Below, piece after piece: positions 1 to 7,799 of a stretch of 64,000 nt of DNA (position 1 is the first letter of the stretch; the number at the start of each line of letters is the position of its first letter). The notes beneath the pieces were generated by a model. It was not told the origin of the DNA and ran no database searches. It saw only the letters and a list, made by a program, of their open reading frames with translations. Source of the stretch: an uncultured Erythrobacter sp. Its GTDB lineage: Bacteria; Pseudomonadota; Alphaproteobacteria; Sphingomonadales; Sphingomonadaceae. The DNA is taken from the NCBI RefSeq assembly GCF_958304185.1, contig NZ_OY284433.1:744001-808000 (forward strand), written 5' to 3'. Position numbers and translations under genes: made by a program.

Positions 1-705
1 CGGTTCCAGCCGCTCGCGCACCCGCTCGATCTCGCGCACGCCGGGGAGGAAGGCGAGGATGTCGCCCGCTTCCTCACGCCATGCGGTCAGCACAGCAGCG
101 GCCATACGATCCTCGATTTTCTGCGAGGCATCGCCGCCAAACCATTTGATCGTCAGCGGAAAACTACGACCTTTGCTTTCGATGATTGCCGCGCCTTCGC
201 CCAGCAACCGGCCGAACCGCGCTCCGTCGATGGTCGCCGACATGACCAACACCCGCAGGTCTTCGCGCAGCACGGCGCGGGTCTCCAATGCCAGTGCGAG
301 ACCAAGATCGCTGTCGAGCGCGCGTTCGTGCGCTTCGTCGAAGAGCAGCGCGGAAACGCCGGGAAGCTCGGGATCGTCCACCAGCCGGTTCACGAGGATC
401 GCTTCGGTGACCACAAGGATGCGGGTCTTGGCGGAAACTTTGCTGTCGAGCCGGGTCATGTAGCCGACGGTCTCGCCCGGCTTTTCTCCGAGCATTTCGG
501 CCATGCGCTCGGCTGCCGCACGGGCGGCGACGCGGCGGGGCGAGGTAAGGATGATCTGGCCGGTGCACCACGGCTGGCTCAGCAGATCAGGTGCCACCGC
601 AGTGGTCTTCCCTGCCCCCGGCGGCGCGATCAGCACGGCTGCGCCTTGCTCTGCGAGTGCAGCGCGGATCTGCGGCAGGACTGCGTAGATGGGCAGGTCT
701 GTCAT
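1..705 (-). CDS. hrpB: ATP-dependent helicase HrpB, N-terminal part (runs off window)
   Basis: DEAH-box helicase of the HrpA/HrpB type, predicted to couple ATP hydrolysis to nucleic-acid unwinding in the cytoplasm; the physiological role of HrpB is poorly defined. The 235 visible residues hold a Walker A motif (PPGAGKTT, about 28-35), a DEAHER box (about 123-128) and the SAT motif (about 156-158), in the order of superfamily 2 helicases. The reading frame is open to base 1, so the C-terminal two thirds lie outside the window. An in-frame ATG at 720 would add five residues, but it lies inside a palindromic repeat, so the ATG at 705 is preferred. Confidence 0.88.
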   Translation of the reverse strand, partial: MTDLPIYAVLPQIRAALAEQGAAVLIAPPGAGKTTAVAPDLLSQPWCTGQIILTSPRRVAARAAAERMAEMLGEKPGETVGYMTRLDSKVSAKTRILVVTEAILVNRLVDDPELPGVSALLFDEAHERALDSDLGLALALETRAVLREDLRVLVMSATIDGARFGRLLGEGAAIIESKGRSFPLTIKWFGGDASQKIEDRMAAAVLTAWREEAGDILAFLPGVREIERVRERLEP

Positions 706-715
706 CACTTCACTC

Positions 716-802
716 GTCATGCTGAACTTGTTTCAGCATCCATGCCAGACATCATGCTCAGAGCTTGCAGCCAAATGGACCCTGAACCGAGTTCAGGGTG
801 AC
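716..802. repeat. Palindromic intergenic repeat
   Basis: The left arm (gtcatgctgaacttgtttca, from 716) is an imperfect inverted copy of the right arm, which ends gttcagggtgac at 802. About 35 unrelated bases separate them. The arms carry the GTCAnnCTGAAC core that I associate with dispersed palindromes of sphingomonad and erythrobacter genomes; that family assignment is from memory. The repeat fills most of the gap between hrpB and the polyprenyl synthase gene and could fold in RNA from either strand. Confidence 0.6.
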
Positions 803-813
803 AGAAGAGGAAA

Positions 814-1824
814 TCAATGCCCGCGCGCGACTGCGAATTGCGCCGCTTCGGCCATCGCCTGACGGGCCTTGCCGTCCGGGAAGATCGAGATCGCATCGAT
901 CGCCCGGTGCGCGAAGTGACGCGCGCGTTCGCGGGTGTCTTCCAAGGCGTTGTGCTTGCTGATCAGGGAAATCGCATGGGCAAGGTCGGCATCGGACGTG
1001 CGATGCCCGATAATCGCGTCCTTCCAGAACTTGCGCTCTTCTTCGTTGCCGCGGGCATAGGCGAGGATCACCGGCAGGGTCATCTTGCCCTCGCGGAAGT
1101 CGTCGCCCTGATCCTTGCCCATTTCAGCCGCGTCGGAATCGTAGTCAATCGCATCGTCGACCAGCTGGAAGGCGACACCGAGATTGCGGCCATAGGATTC
1201 CAGCGCGCGCTCCTGCTCTTCCGAACATTCGGCCACCACGGCGCTGATCTGGCTGGCTGCGGCGAACAGCGCGGCGGTTTTCGCGCCGATGATGTGGAGG
1301 TATTGTTCTTCGCTGGTGGCGATCTGGCGCTGGGCTGAGAGCTGCGAGACCTCCCCTTCGGCGATCACGGCGCTGGCGCGCGCGAGGATCGAAAGGACGC
1401 GCAAGGAGCCGTCCTCGGTCATCAGTTCGAACGCGCGGCTGAACAGGAAATCGCCAACCAGCACGGTTGCCGGATTGCCGAAGATGATGTTGGCCGCCGC
1501 CTTACCGCGCCTGAGTTCGCTGCCGTCCACGACATCGTCGTGCAGCAGCGTGGCGGTGTGGATGAATTCAACCGCAGCGGCGAGCTTGTAATGGCGTGTG
1601 CCTTTATAGCCGACCAGTTCCGCCCCCGCGAGCGTCAGCATCGGCCGCAGCCGTTTGCCCCCGCCCGAGATCAGATGCCCGGCCAGCCGCGGGATCAGCG
1701 GGATCTCGCTCTGCATCCGCTCAAGGATGACCGCGTTGACGGAGTTCATGCCCGAAGCCGTCAGCGACAGCATCGGATCGAGTGTCGGCGCCTTGCGCGG
1801 CAGGGGAATGATATCGGCACTCAT
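814..1824 (-). CDS. ispB: Polyprenyl diphosphate synthase (octaprenyl/decaprenyl type)
   Basis: Trans-type long-chain isoprenyl diphosphate synthase, which adds isopentenyl diphosphate units to an allylic primer to build the ubiquinone side chain. The first aspartate-rich motif is DDVVD (about 96-100) and the second is DDAIDY (about 223-228); the KRLRP stretch (about 57-61) and the GDFLFSRAF segment (about 124-132) fit the family. At 336 residues it has normal length. Chain length cannot be read from sequence alone. It is transcribed divergently from the chorismate mutase gene. A ubiA-type prenyltransferase that would use its product lies at 59719-60627. Confidence 0.9.
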   Translation of the reverse strand: MSADIIPLPRKAPTLDPMLSLTASGMNSVNAVILERMQSEIPLIPRLAGHLISGGGKRLRPMLTLAGAELVGYKGTRHYKLAAAVEFIHTATLLHDDVVDGSELRRGKAAANIIFGNPATVLVGDFLFSRAFELMTEDGSLRVLSILARASAVIAEGEVSQLSAQRQIATSEEQYLHIIGAKTAALFAAASQISAVVAECSEEQERALESYGRNLGVAFQLVDDAIDYDSDAAEMGKDQGDDFREGKMTLPVILAYARGNEEERKFWKDAIIGHRTSDADLAHAISLISKHNALEDTRERARHFAHRAIDAISIFPDGKARQAMAEAAQFAVARGH

Positions 1825-1893
1825 GCTACCTGCGGCTCTAGGGCGGCCCCAGCGTGCTTGGCAAGCGCAGAATTGCTGCTAGTTTCGCAGCCG

Positions 1894-2202
1894 ATGTCCG
1901 ACAAAACGCAAACTCCGGTCGAGCCCGATCCGATGCTCGCTGCCTTCCGCAAGAGCATCGACAATATCGATGCGGCGCTGATCCATATGCTTGCCGAGCG
2001 GTTTCGGATCACGCAAGCCGTGGGTGAGTACAAGGCCAAGGTGACGCTGCCACCCGCCGATCCCGACCGAGAGGCGCGGCAGATTGCGCGGCTGCGCAAG
2101 CTGTCGGAAGAGGCCGATCTCGATCCCGAATTTTCCGAGAAGTTCCTGCGCTTCATCATCGACGAAGTGATCCGCCATCACGAGCGCGCGGCTGCGGGTT
2201 AG
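1894..2202 (+). CDS. Chorismate mutase (AroQ class)
   Basis: Small all-helical chorismate mutase of 102 residues that converts chorismate to prephenate for phenylalanine and tyrosine synthesis. The N-terminal helix FRKSIDNIDAALIHMLAERF and the following VGEYKAK (Lys about 49) supply the arginine and lysine contacts typical of the AroQ fold. The ATG at 1894 is chosen because the longer open frame upstream only reads antisense through the prenyl synthase gene. Its end overlaps the convergent lipoprotein gene by 4 bases. Confidence 0.87.
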   Translation: MSDKTQTPVEPDPMLAAFRKSIDNIDAALIHMLAERFRITQAVGEYKAKVTLPPADPDREARQIARLRKLSEEADLDPEFSEKFLRFIIDEVIRHHERAAAG

Positions 2203-2588
2203 AGCCTTTCGCTGCCTTCGGCGGCGGTGGGCAAGGTCGGTTCGGGCGGCGGAGGCGGCGGGGCAGATTGCTCTTGCCGTTGCTGCTGGCTGATCTGCCT
2301 CAGCAGTTCCGCCCGTTCGCGCAGAAGGCGCCGTTGGTTGCGATTGTAACTGCCGAAGCTGCCTTCGCCGATGCTATTGCCCCGCCCCTTGCGGGTCAGC
2401 GGCACCCCTAGGCAGGTCGCATCCCGCCCCCGCGCGAGATTGCATTCGGGGCCAATTCCCGTCTGGTCGATAACTGGCGCGACGTAGGGATTGTTGAACA
2501 CGGTGCGCTGGCCTTCCAGCGAATCGCCGGTGGCGCATCCGCCGAGCAGCGCCGCGACAAGGATCATGCTGGGGCGGATCGGGTTCAT
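2199..2588 (-). CDS. Predicted small lipoprotein, function unknown
   Basis: A 129-residue protein with a lipoprotein signal: a short basic start, a hydrophobic stretch and the lipobox LLGGC (Cys about 18). The mature part has a conserved-looking middle with two further cysteines and a Gln/Arg-rich helix, and it ends in a proline-rich tail (PPPPPPEPTLP). I do not recognise a domain. It lies downstream of the sigma/anti-sigma pair on the same strand, 115 bases away, so co-transcription is possible but not shown. Confidence 0.7.
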   Translation of the reverse strand: MNPIRPSMILVAALLGGCATGDSLEGQRTVFNNPYVAPVIDQTGIGPECNLARGRDATCLGVPLTRKGRGNSIGEGSFGSYNRNQRRLLRERAELLRQISQQQRQEQSAPPPPPPEPTLPTAAEGSERL

Positions 2589-2703
2589 GCCGGTACTTCT
2601 CCGGATTGTGATGCACTTTCAATCGCTTGCACGCCATGAACCGAGAGTGAATTGGGCAGGAAAAGGAACAGCGGCGATCACTCTTCCCGGCGCCTGGGCT
2701 TAC

Positions 2704-3615
2704 TTACTCGGTTGGCGCGTTTTCGACCGGGACTGCGGGTATCGGTGCTGCCGCGCCGATGCGTTGGGCGCGATATTCCTCGATCAGCGCGCGGCGTTCT
2801 TCCGGCGGCAATTGGCGCAGGGCCTCGCGCCGCTGTTCGGGTGACATGCGCCGCAACTGCCGCAGCCGTTCCAGCGCGCGGGCATCTTCGCGCAGCGGCT
2901 GGACGATATCCTTGCGGGTCAGCGCCTCGCCATTTGCAACCTTGCTCTCCATCTCCGCACGCCGCGCGGCGATACGCTCGTCGGCAAGCTGCTGGCGGCG
3001 GGCCTGCGCTTCCTCGACGCGCTGGCGGAAGGCCGCTTCTTCCTCAGGAGTCGGGACCGGGAGCCCGGCGGCGCGGCGTTGCTCAATCGCCTTGTCGATA
3101 CGCTGGTCGATATTCTCGCGCCGGGTGGCGTAGCGGCCCGCGCGCACTTCATCGATCCGGCGGAAGGCTTCGCTGAGCTCCTCGGGCGTGTCGACTGGCC
3201 CGACGATTTCGACCCGAGCAAGGCTCGCCGGTTCGCTGGCGGTGTGCGGTGCTGCGGCGATCACGGGCGCGAGCGCTGCGGCGCGGGCGGGCGGCTTGCC
3301 GGTAATGCTGGCCCAGACCTTTTCAGCCGAGGGCACCGGAATGTCGAATTGCTGGAGCAAGCCCGTCGCCGCCGCTGCTGTGGCGAGTGCGCCGAAGCTG
3401 GCGATGCCGATGGCGATCCCCCGCCCCAGCCGCCACCCGCGCCCACTCCGCCGCTGGCGCAAATCCGGCAGCGGCGCAGGACGCGCCTCTGCGGCGGCCA
3501 GCACGCGGTCGGCAAACCCGGCGGAGAGGCCCGGCACGGCGTAATCGTCCAGCGCCCGGGCCAGCGGGCTACCGGGAGCAATGGGCGCGCCCTGATCCTG
3601 TTCACTCACGCTCAT
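2704..3615 (-). CDS. Putative membrane anti-sigma factor-like protein
   Basis: A 303-residue protein with a cytoplasmic N-terminus, one predicted membrane helix (GIAIGIASFGALATAAAATG, roughly 68-88) and a long Arg/Glu/Gln-rich helical C-terminal part. That part includes RRMSPEQRREALRQLPPEER, which resembles the DUF3106-type repeat. The start at 3615 has a good AGGAGA ribosome-binding site and overlaps the sigma factor stop in ATGA, indicating translational coupling. By position and topology it is probably the cognate regulator of the sigma factor. No zinc-binding anti-sigma HxxxCxxC motif is seen, so that role is inference from context. Confidence 0.6.
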   Translation of the reverse strand: MSVSEQDQGAPIAPGSPLARALDDYAVPGLSAGFADRVLAAAEARPAPLPDLRQRRSGRGWRLGRGIAIGIASFGALATAAAATGLLQQFDIPVPSAEKVWASITGKPPARAAALAPVIAAAPHTASEPASLARVEIVGPVDTPEELSEAFRRIDEVRAGRYATRRENIDQRIDKAIEQRRAAGLPVPTPEEEAAFRQRVEEAQARRQQLADERIAARRAEMESKVANGEALTRKDIVQPLREDARALERLRQLRRMSPEQRREALRQLPPEERRALIEEYRAQRIGAAAPIPAVPVENAPTE

Positions 3616-4229
3616 GGCGCGTCTCCTTGCGCCGTCCACGCCTGCCGCAAGGCCGCGCGGGCGCGGTGCAGCAGGCTCTCGAACGCCTTGATGTTCATTT
3701 CCATTGCCTCGGCCGCTTCGGCATTGGGCAATTCTTCGTAATAGGTCAGCACGATCGCGGCGCGTTGCCGTTCGGGCAACGCCAGAATGAGCGCGCGGGC
3801 GGTGCCGTCACGCTCGCCCGCTTCGATCAGCCTATCGGCCAGCGGAGCCTCGTCGGCGTTGTCCGGCACCTCGCCGTCCGACAGCCGCCGGGTACGGCGC
3901 AGGCGGTCAATCGCGAGATTGGTGACCACCCGTTGCAGCCAGCCGCCAAGTCTCAGCGTTGCCGCCGCCTGACTGCCGACCGGATGACGCGCGGCGATCG
4001 TCGGCGCCTGATCCCACAATCGCAAACAGGCTTCCTGCACAATATCCTCGGCCTCATGGGCATCGCCGGTCATCCGGTAACAGGCGCGGTGGAGCGCGGT
4101 GGCGTGGCAGGCGATCACCTCGCGCAGCGCCGCAGGATCGCGTGCCGCCAGCCGTGCCGCCAATGCCGCATCATCGCCGGGACCGGCGGTGCGCAGAGCA
4201 GAGGTGGAAGGCTCGCTGCTGGCGTTCAT
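3612..4229 (-). CDS. ECF-type RNA polymerase sigma factor
   Basis: A 205-residue sigma-70 family factor with only regions 2 and 4. Region 2 covers about 20-110 (EAEDIVQEACLRLWDQ, then LGGWLQRVVTNLAIDRLRR). Region 4 covers about 140-195, with a helix-turn-helix around LPNAEAAEAMEMNIKAFESL. The ATG at 4229 is preferred over upstream starts because the preceding residues look like non-coding translation. It is coupled to the downstream anti-sigma-like gene by a 4-base overlap. The target regulon cannot be read from the window. Confidence 0.88.
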   Translation of the reverse strand: MNASSEPSTSALRTAGPGDDAALAARLAARDPAALREVIACHATALHRACYRMTGDAHEAEDIVQEACLRLWDQAPTIAARHPVGSQAAATLRLGGWLQRVVTNLAIDRLRRTRRLSDGEVPDNADEAPLADRLIEAGERDGTARALILALPERQRAAIVLTYYEELPNAEAAEAMEMNIKAFESLLHRARAALRQAWTAQGDAP

Positions 4230-4320
4230 ATCTTGGCGCAAATGGCCCCGTTTGCGTGTGGACCGGTTCAGTCCGTTGCGCTTACAACGCGGGGCTTGCG
4301 AAAACCCTTCGCGGCCTGCG

Positions 4321-5832
4321 TCAATCGACGCGCGGCAGGCGCAGTTCGACCAGTAACCCGCCCAGATCCTCGCTCTCGGACAAGGTGACGCTGCCGCCGT
4401 AGATCTCCGCCACATCGCGCACGATCGCGAGGCCAAGGCCGGTGCCCGGCTTGTCGGTGTCGAGCCGGACGCCGCGATCGAAGATGCGAATACGCTCGGC
4501 CTCTGGGATGCCGGTGCCGTCATCCTCGACCCAGATCAGGCACATCTTGGGATCGCGGGGAATGCCGGCCTCATCGGGGTCGATGGTGACGAAAACCGAA
4601 CCGCCGCCATATTTGGCCGCGTTCTCGATCAGGTTGCCGAGCAGTTCGTCGAGATCCTGCCGCTCGAGCGACACGGCGGCGTTCCGGTCACCGGCGATGT
4701 CGAGCCGGCCATTGGGATAAAGCCGCTCGACCGCACGGCGTACGGCTTCGGCGCTGGCCATCACATTGGTGCGCGCATGGCCCACCGCGCGGCGGCCGAC
4801 GGCGCGGGCGCGGGCCAAGTGGTGGTCGACATGGCGCTGCATCGTGCGGGTCTCACGCATCACCGCTTCGCCAAGATCGGGTGCACGCGCGGTGGCCGCG
4901 TTGGTCAGCACGGTCAGCGGAGTCTTCAACGCGTGGGCAAGATTGCCCGCATGGCGGCGCGCTTCTTCGGCCTGCCGCTCGGAATGTTCGAGCAGCGCGT
5001 TCAATTCCTCGACCAGCGGCTGCACTTCGAGCGGCAGCGGTTCGGTGATACGGTTCGCGCCGGTGGTGCGCAGGTTCTGGATCGCCGCCCGCACGCGCCG
5101 CAAGGGCGAGAGGCCGTAGCGGATCTGGAGCAGTGCCATCACCAGCAGGCCAAGGCCCAGCACCGCAAAGCTCCAGATCAGGATCAACCGCACCCGCCCG
5201 ATCTGCGTGTCCATCTGCTCGGTCGCGCTGGCGACGGCGAAGGTCCAGCGCGTCTCGCTGCCGGGCAGGATGACGGTGCGTTCGGCAAGGCGCAGCGGCT
5301 CGCCCTTGAACTGGTCGGAGTTGTAGAAATGGATATCGCTGTCGAAATGGTCGCCGTTGGTGTCAGCACCTTCCAGCTTCAGTGTGCGATCCCACAGGCT
5401 GCGCGAGGGCCAGGGTTCGTAATTGCCGCCGCTGATTTGCCAGTATAGCCCGCTGCCCGGCTCAAGAAAGCGTTGGTCGCCGAGGGTGCGGTAGAAATAA
5501 ACCTCGCCGCTCGCATCGATTTCGGCCGATGCAATCATGGCGGTCAGGATGTAGTCGAGCTGTTCGTCGAAATTGGCTTCGACCTGCGTGGTCAGCGTGC
5601 GTTCGAGCGCGATGCCGCCGCCGAGCAGGAGGACGAAAATCCACCCTGCCGCAATCAGCCCCATCCGCCGAGCGAGACTCGCGCGCGGTTGCGGCGCGGC
5701 AGCTGTGCTCACGTCATCCGGCACACCCCCAGCCTCGCCCGCAGGCAAGACAACAGGTGCATCGCCGCCGGGCGCCGCGGCCTCAGGCGCGGGGCTGGTC
5801 GGCGGGGTCGTCGAGGCTGTAACCGAGGCCAC
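4321..5832 (-). CDS. Sensor histidine kinase (PhoQ-like)
   Basis: Inner-membrane sensor kinase of 503 residues. It has a Pro/Ala-rich cytoplasmic leader (1-50), TM1 (about 57-77), a periplasmic sensor region of about 140 residues and TM2 (about 216-237). The dimerisation/phosphoacceptor helix has H300 in NLAHALKTPL. The ATPase domain shows the N box (NLIENAAKYG) and the glycine boxes DDGTGIP and GTGLGLAI. It is paired with the response regulator directly upstream, and the assigned start overlaps that gene by 50 bases. The leader is unusually long, so the true start may lie further in. Confidence 0.88.
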   Translation of the reverse strand: MASVTASTTPPTSPAPEAAAPGGDAPVVLPAGEAGGVPDDVSTAAAPQPRASLARRMGLIAAGWIFVLLLGGGIALERTLTTQVEANFDEQLDYILTAMIASAEIDASGEVYFYRTLGDQRFLEPGSGLYWQISGGNYEPWPSRSLWDRTLKLEGADTNGDHFDSDIHFYNSDQFKGEPLRLAERTVILPGSETRWTFAVASATEQMDTQIGRVRLILIWSFAVLGLGLLVMALLQIRYGLSPLRRVRAAIQNLRTTGANRITEPLPLEVQPLVEELNALLEHSERQAEEARRHAGNLAHALKTPLTVLTNAATARAPDLGEAVMRETRTMQRHVDHHLARARAVGRRAVGHARTNVMASAEAVRRAVERLYPNGRLDIAGDRNAAVSLERQDLDELLGNLIENAAKYGGGSVFVTIDPDEAGIPRDPKMCLIWVEDDGTGIPEAERIRIFDRGVRLDTDKPGTGLGLAIVRDVAEIYGGSVTLSESEDLGGLLVELRLPRVD

Positions 5833-6460
5833 GGATGGTCGTTATCACGTCTGCGCCAAGCTTCTTGCGAATGCGGGTGACGAAGACTTCGATGGTGTTG
5901 GAATCGCGGTCGAAATCCTGATCGTAGATATGCTCGATCAATTCGGTGCGGCTCACTACCTTGCCCTTGTGGTGCATCAGGTAAGAGAGCAGCTTGTATT
6001 CTTGCGCGGTCAGCTTGACCGGCTCGCCATCCAGCGTGACGCGGCCCGAACGGGTATCCAGCCGCACATCGCCAGCGGTGAGTTCCGAAGAGGTGTTGCC
6101 CGAAGCGCGCCGGATCAGCGCGCGCAAGCGGGCGATCAGCTCTTCGGTCTGGAACGGCTTGGCGAGATAGTCATCCGCACCCGCATCCAGCCCTGCGACC
6201 TTGTCCGACCAGCTGTCACGCGCAGTCAGCACCAGCACCGGGAAGCTCCGCCCTTCGCGCCGCCACATGCCGAGCACGGTCAGCCCGTCGATCTCAGGCA
6301 GGCCGAGGTCGAGCACCACTGCGTCATAATCCTCGGTCGAGCCCATGAAGTGCCCGTCCTCACCATCGACTGATAGGTCGACAGCATAGCCCTGCCCTTC
6401 AAGCGTCGATTTGAGCTGTGCGCCAAGGGTCGGTTCGTCTTCGACGATCAGAATGCGCAT
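5783..6460 (-). CDS. OmpR/PhoP-family response regulator
   Basis: DNA-binding response regulator of 225 residues. The receiver domain has acidic residues E7/D8, phosphoacceptor D51 (VVLDLGLPE), T79 and K101 (LAKPF). The C-terminal winged helix (about 130-220) contains LTAQEYKLLSYLMHHKG and the recognition segment RDSNTIEVFVTRIRKKLG. It sits between the PepSY protein gene and the kinase gene on the same strand, the usual order for such sets. The ligand or stress sensed is unknown. Confidence 0.93.
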   Translation of the reverse strand: MRILIVEDEPTLGAQLKSTLEGQGYAVDLSVDGEDGHFMGSTEDYDAVVLDLGLPEIDGLTVLGMWRREGRSFPVLVLTARDSWSDKVAGLDAGADDYLAKPFQTEELIARLRALIRRASGNTSSELTAGDVRLDTRSGRVTLDGEPVKLTAQEYKLLSYLMHHKGKVVSRTELIEHIYDQDFDRDSNTIEVFVTRIRKKLGADVITTIRGLGYSLDDPADQPRA

Positions 6461-6583
6461 GATCCACCATTTCCAAGCTTAATGTTGCGCCGGGTCGTGC
6501 GCTTTTGCCGCTCACGCGTCAAGCAAGCGCCGCGCGCCTGTGCCGCTGCTTTCCCCCGATGAAAGAGCATCGCCGCCCGCCCG

Positions 6584-6895
6584 TCAGCGCGAACGGCCGA
6601 TGATCCGCCCGGTGCGGGCGTCCACATCGACATGGGTGACGCGGCCATCCTTGATGAACTTGAGCCTGTAAGCCCGCGCGGTCGAATCATAGGCAAAACC
6701 GAGATATTCGGCGCCCTTCATCATCGGCAGGATCTTCGCCTCAATCTCGCCCGAACGCATGATGTTGCCCGCTTGCGCTTCGCGCCGGGCCTCACCCTGA
6801 TCCCCGCGCGCCTGATCCTGCTGCGCCGCGGCGGGCGCAGTCACCAGCGCCGCAGCGGCCAGCGAACCAAGGATCAGGGCGGGAAAGCGTTTCAT
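6584..6895 (-). CDS. Secreted PepSY-domain protein
   Basis: A 103-residue periplasmic protein with a cleavable signal peptide (MKRFPALILGSLAAAALVTA, cleavage near AAAQQ). Its C-terminal PepSY-like module ends YRLKFIKDGRVTHVDVDA then RTGRIIG. PepSY proteins are often encoded beside PhoPQ-like systems and are thought to modulate peptidases or sensors. Its place 123 bases upstream of the response regulator on the same strand fits that pattern. A direct effect on the kinase is inference. Confidence 0.78.
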   Translation of the reverse strand: MKRFPALILGSLAAAALVTAPAAAQQDQARGDQGEARREAQAGNIMRSGEIEAKILPMMKGAEYLGFAYDSTARAYRLKFIKDGRVTHVDVDARTGRIIGRSR

Positions 6896-6943
6896 GACAG
6901 GATCATGCCTAGCTGTGGTCCATTGAACAAGTCGTGAATGGCA

Positions 6944-7684
6944 CTACTTCGCGGGCGCGCCGGAATTCTTGAACAGTTCGTAAGTGATCGAAATGTTCAC
7001 CCCGGCCTGAACCATACCCGGCTGCACGGGCGCAGCATCGGCCTTCGTGGCGCTCAACCGCATTTCCGCCATCTGCGGCATCGGGCTATTGCCGGTCAGT
7101 CCTTCGCTGATCGCCAGCACCTTGGCCCCATCATAGCCGAGCATCGCGGCATAGGCCTTGGCCTGCGCCTGAGCCCGCTCGACCGCGCGCTTGCGGGCTG
7201 CGTCCTTGGCGGCAGTGTCATCGTCGATGCTAAAGCTCGGCCCGTTAATGTCATTCGCCCCGGCTACGACCAGCGCATCGAGCACCCGGCCCGTATCGTC
7301 GATCTTGCGCAGGATCACGCTCACCCGGTTCGAGGCCATGTAGCCGCGAAACACCTGGCGCTGGGTGGCCTGGTCGTAGTCGTAACGCGCGTTGAGGTTA
7401 ATGCCGGTCGTCTGGATGTCCTTCTCGGCCACGCCCAGCGCCTTGATCCGGGCAATCACCTTCTGCATCTCCGCAGAGTTCAGCCGCAAGGCCTCGGTCG
7501 CGGTCGCAGCTTCGGTGGTCACGCCTGCGCCGATCGTGGCAGTATCCGGGGCAACATCGACGCTCTCATAGACGTTGAGTTCGACCACCGGGCCGGTCGC
7601 GGCAATATCGACATTGGCGGCAAGCGCCGCCGCAGGAAGCGTCAGCGCCGAGGCGGCAATAAAGGCAATGGCGGGTTTCATCAT
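6944..7684 (-). CDS. SIMPL-domain (DUF541) periplasmic protein
   Basis: A 246-residue exported protein with a signal peptide ending near ALAANVD. The remainder matches the SIMPL fold: an opening strand with VYESVDVAPDTATIGAGV, the helix AEMQKVIARIKALGVAEKDI, TGINLNARYDY, and a late segment ALRKRAV-like helix (AARKRAVERAQAQAKAYAAML). Family members are periplasmic and linked to oxidative-stress tolerance; the biochemical activity is unknown. Two consecutive ATG codons open the gene. It stands alone, 48 bases upstream of the PepSY gene on the same strand. Confidence 0.82.
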   Translation of the reverse strand: MMKPAIAFIAASALTLPAAALAANVDIAATGPVVELNVYESVDVAPDTATIGAGVTTEAATATEALRLNSAEMQKVIARIKALGVAEKDIQTTGINLNARYDYDQATQRQVFRGYMASNRVSVILRKIDDTGRVLDALVVAGANDINGPSFSIDDDTAAKDAARKRAVERAQAQAKAYAAMLGYDGAKVLAISEGLTGNSPMPQMAEMRLSATKADAAPVQPGMVQAGVNISITYELFKNSGAPAK

Positions 7685-7799
7685 GGTAAGTATTCCTCCG
7701 ATTGGTCGCGCCTCTGCACCCGTTCAGCTTTCGCTCCACTGAACCGGCGGGAAACGCGCTCTTGTGGCGCGGGGGCCAAGCCCCTACTTGGCCCATCCC

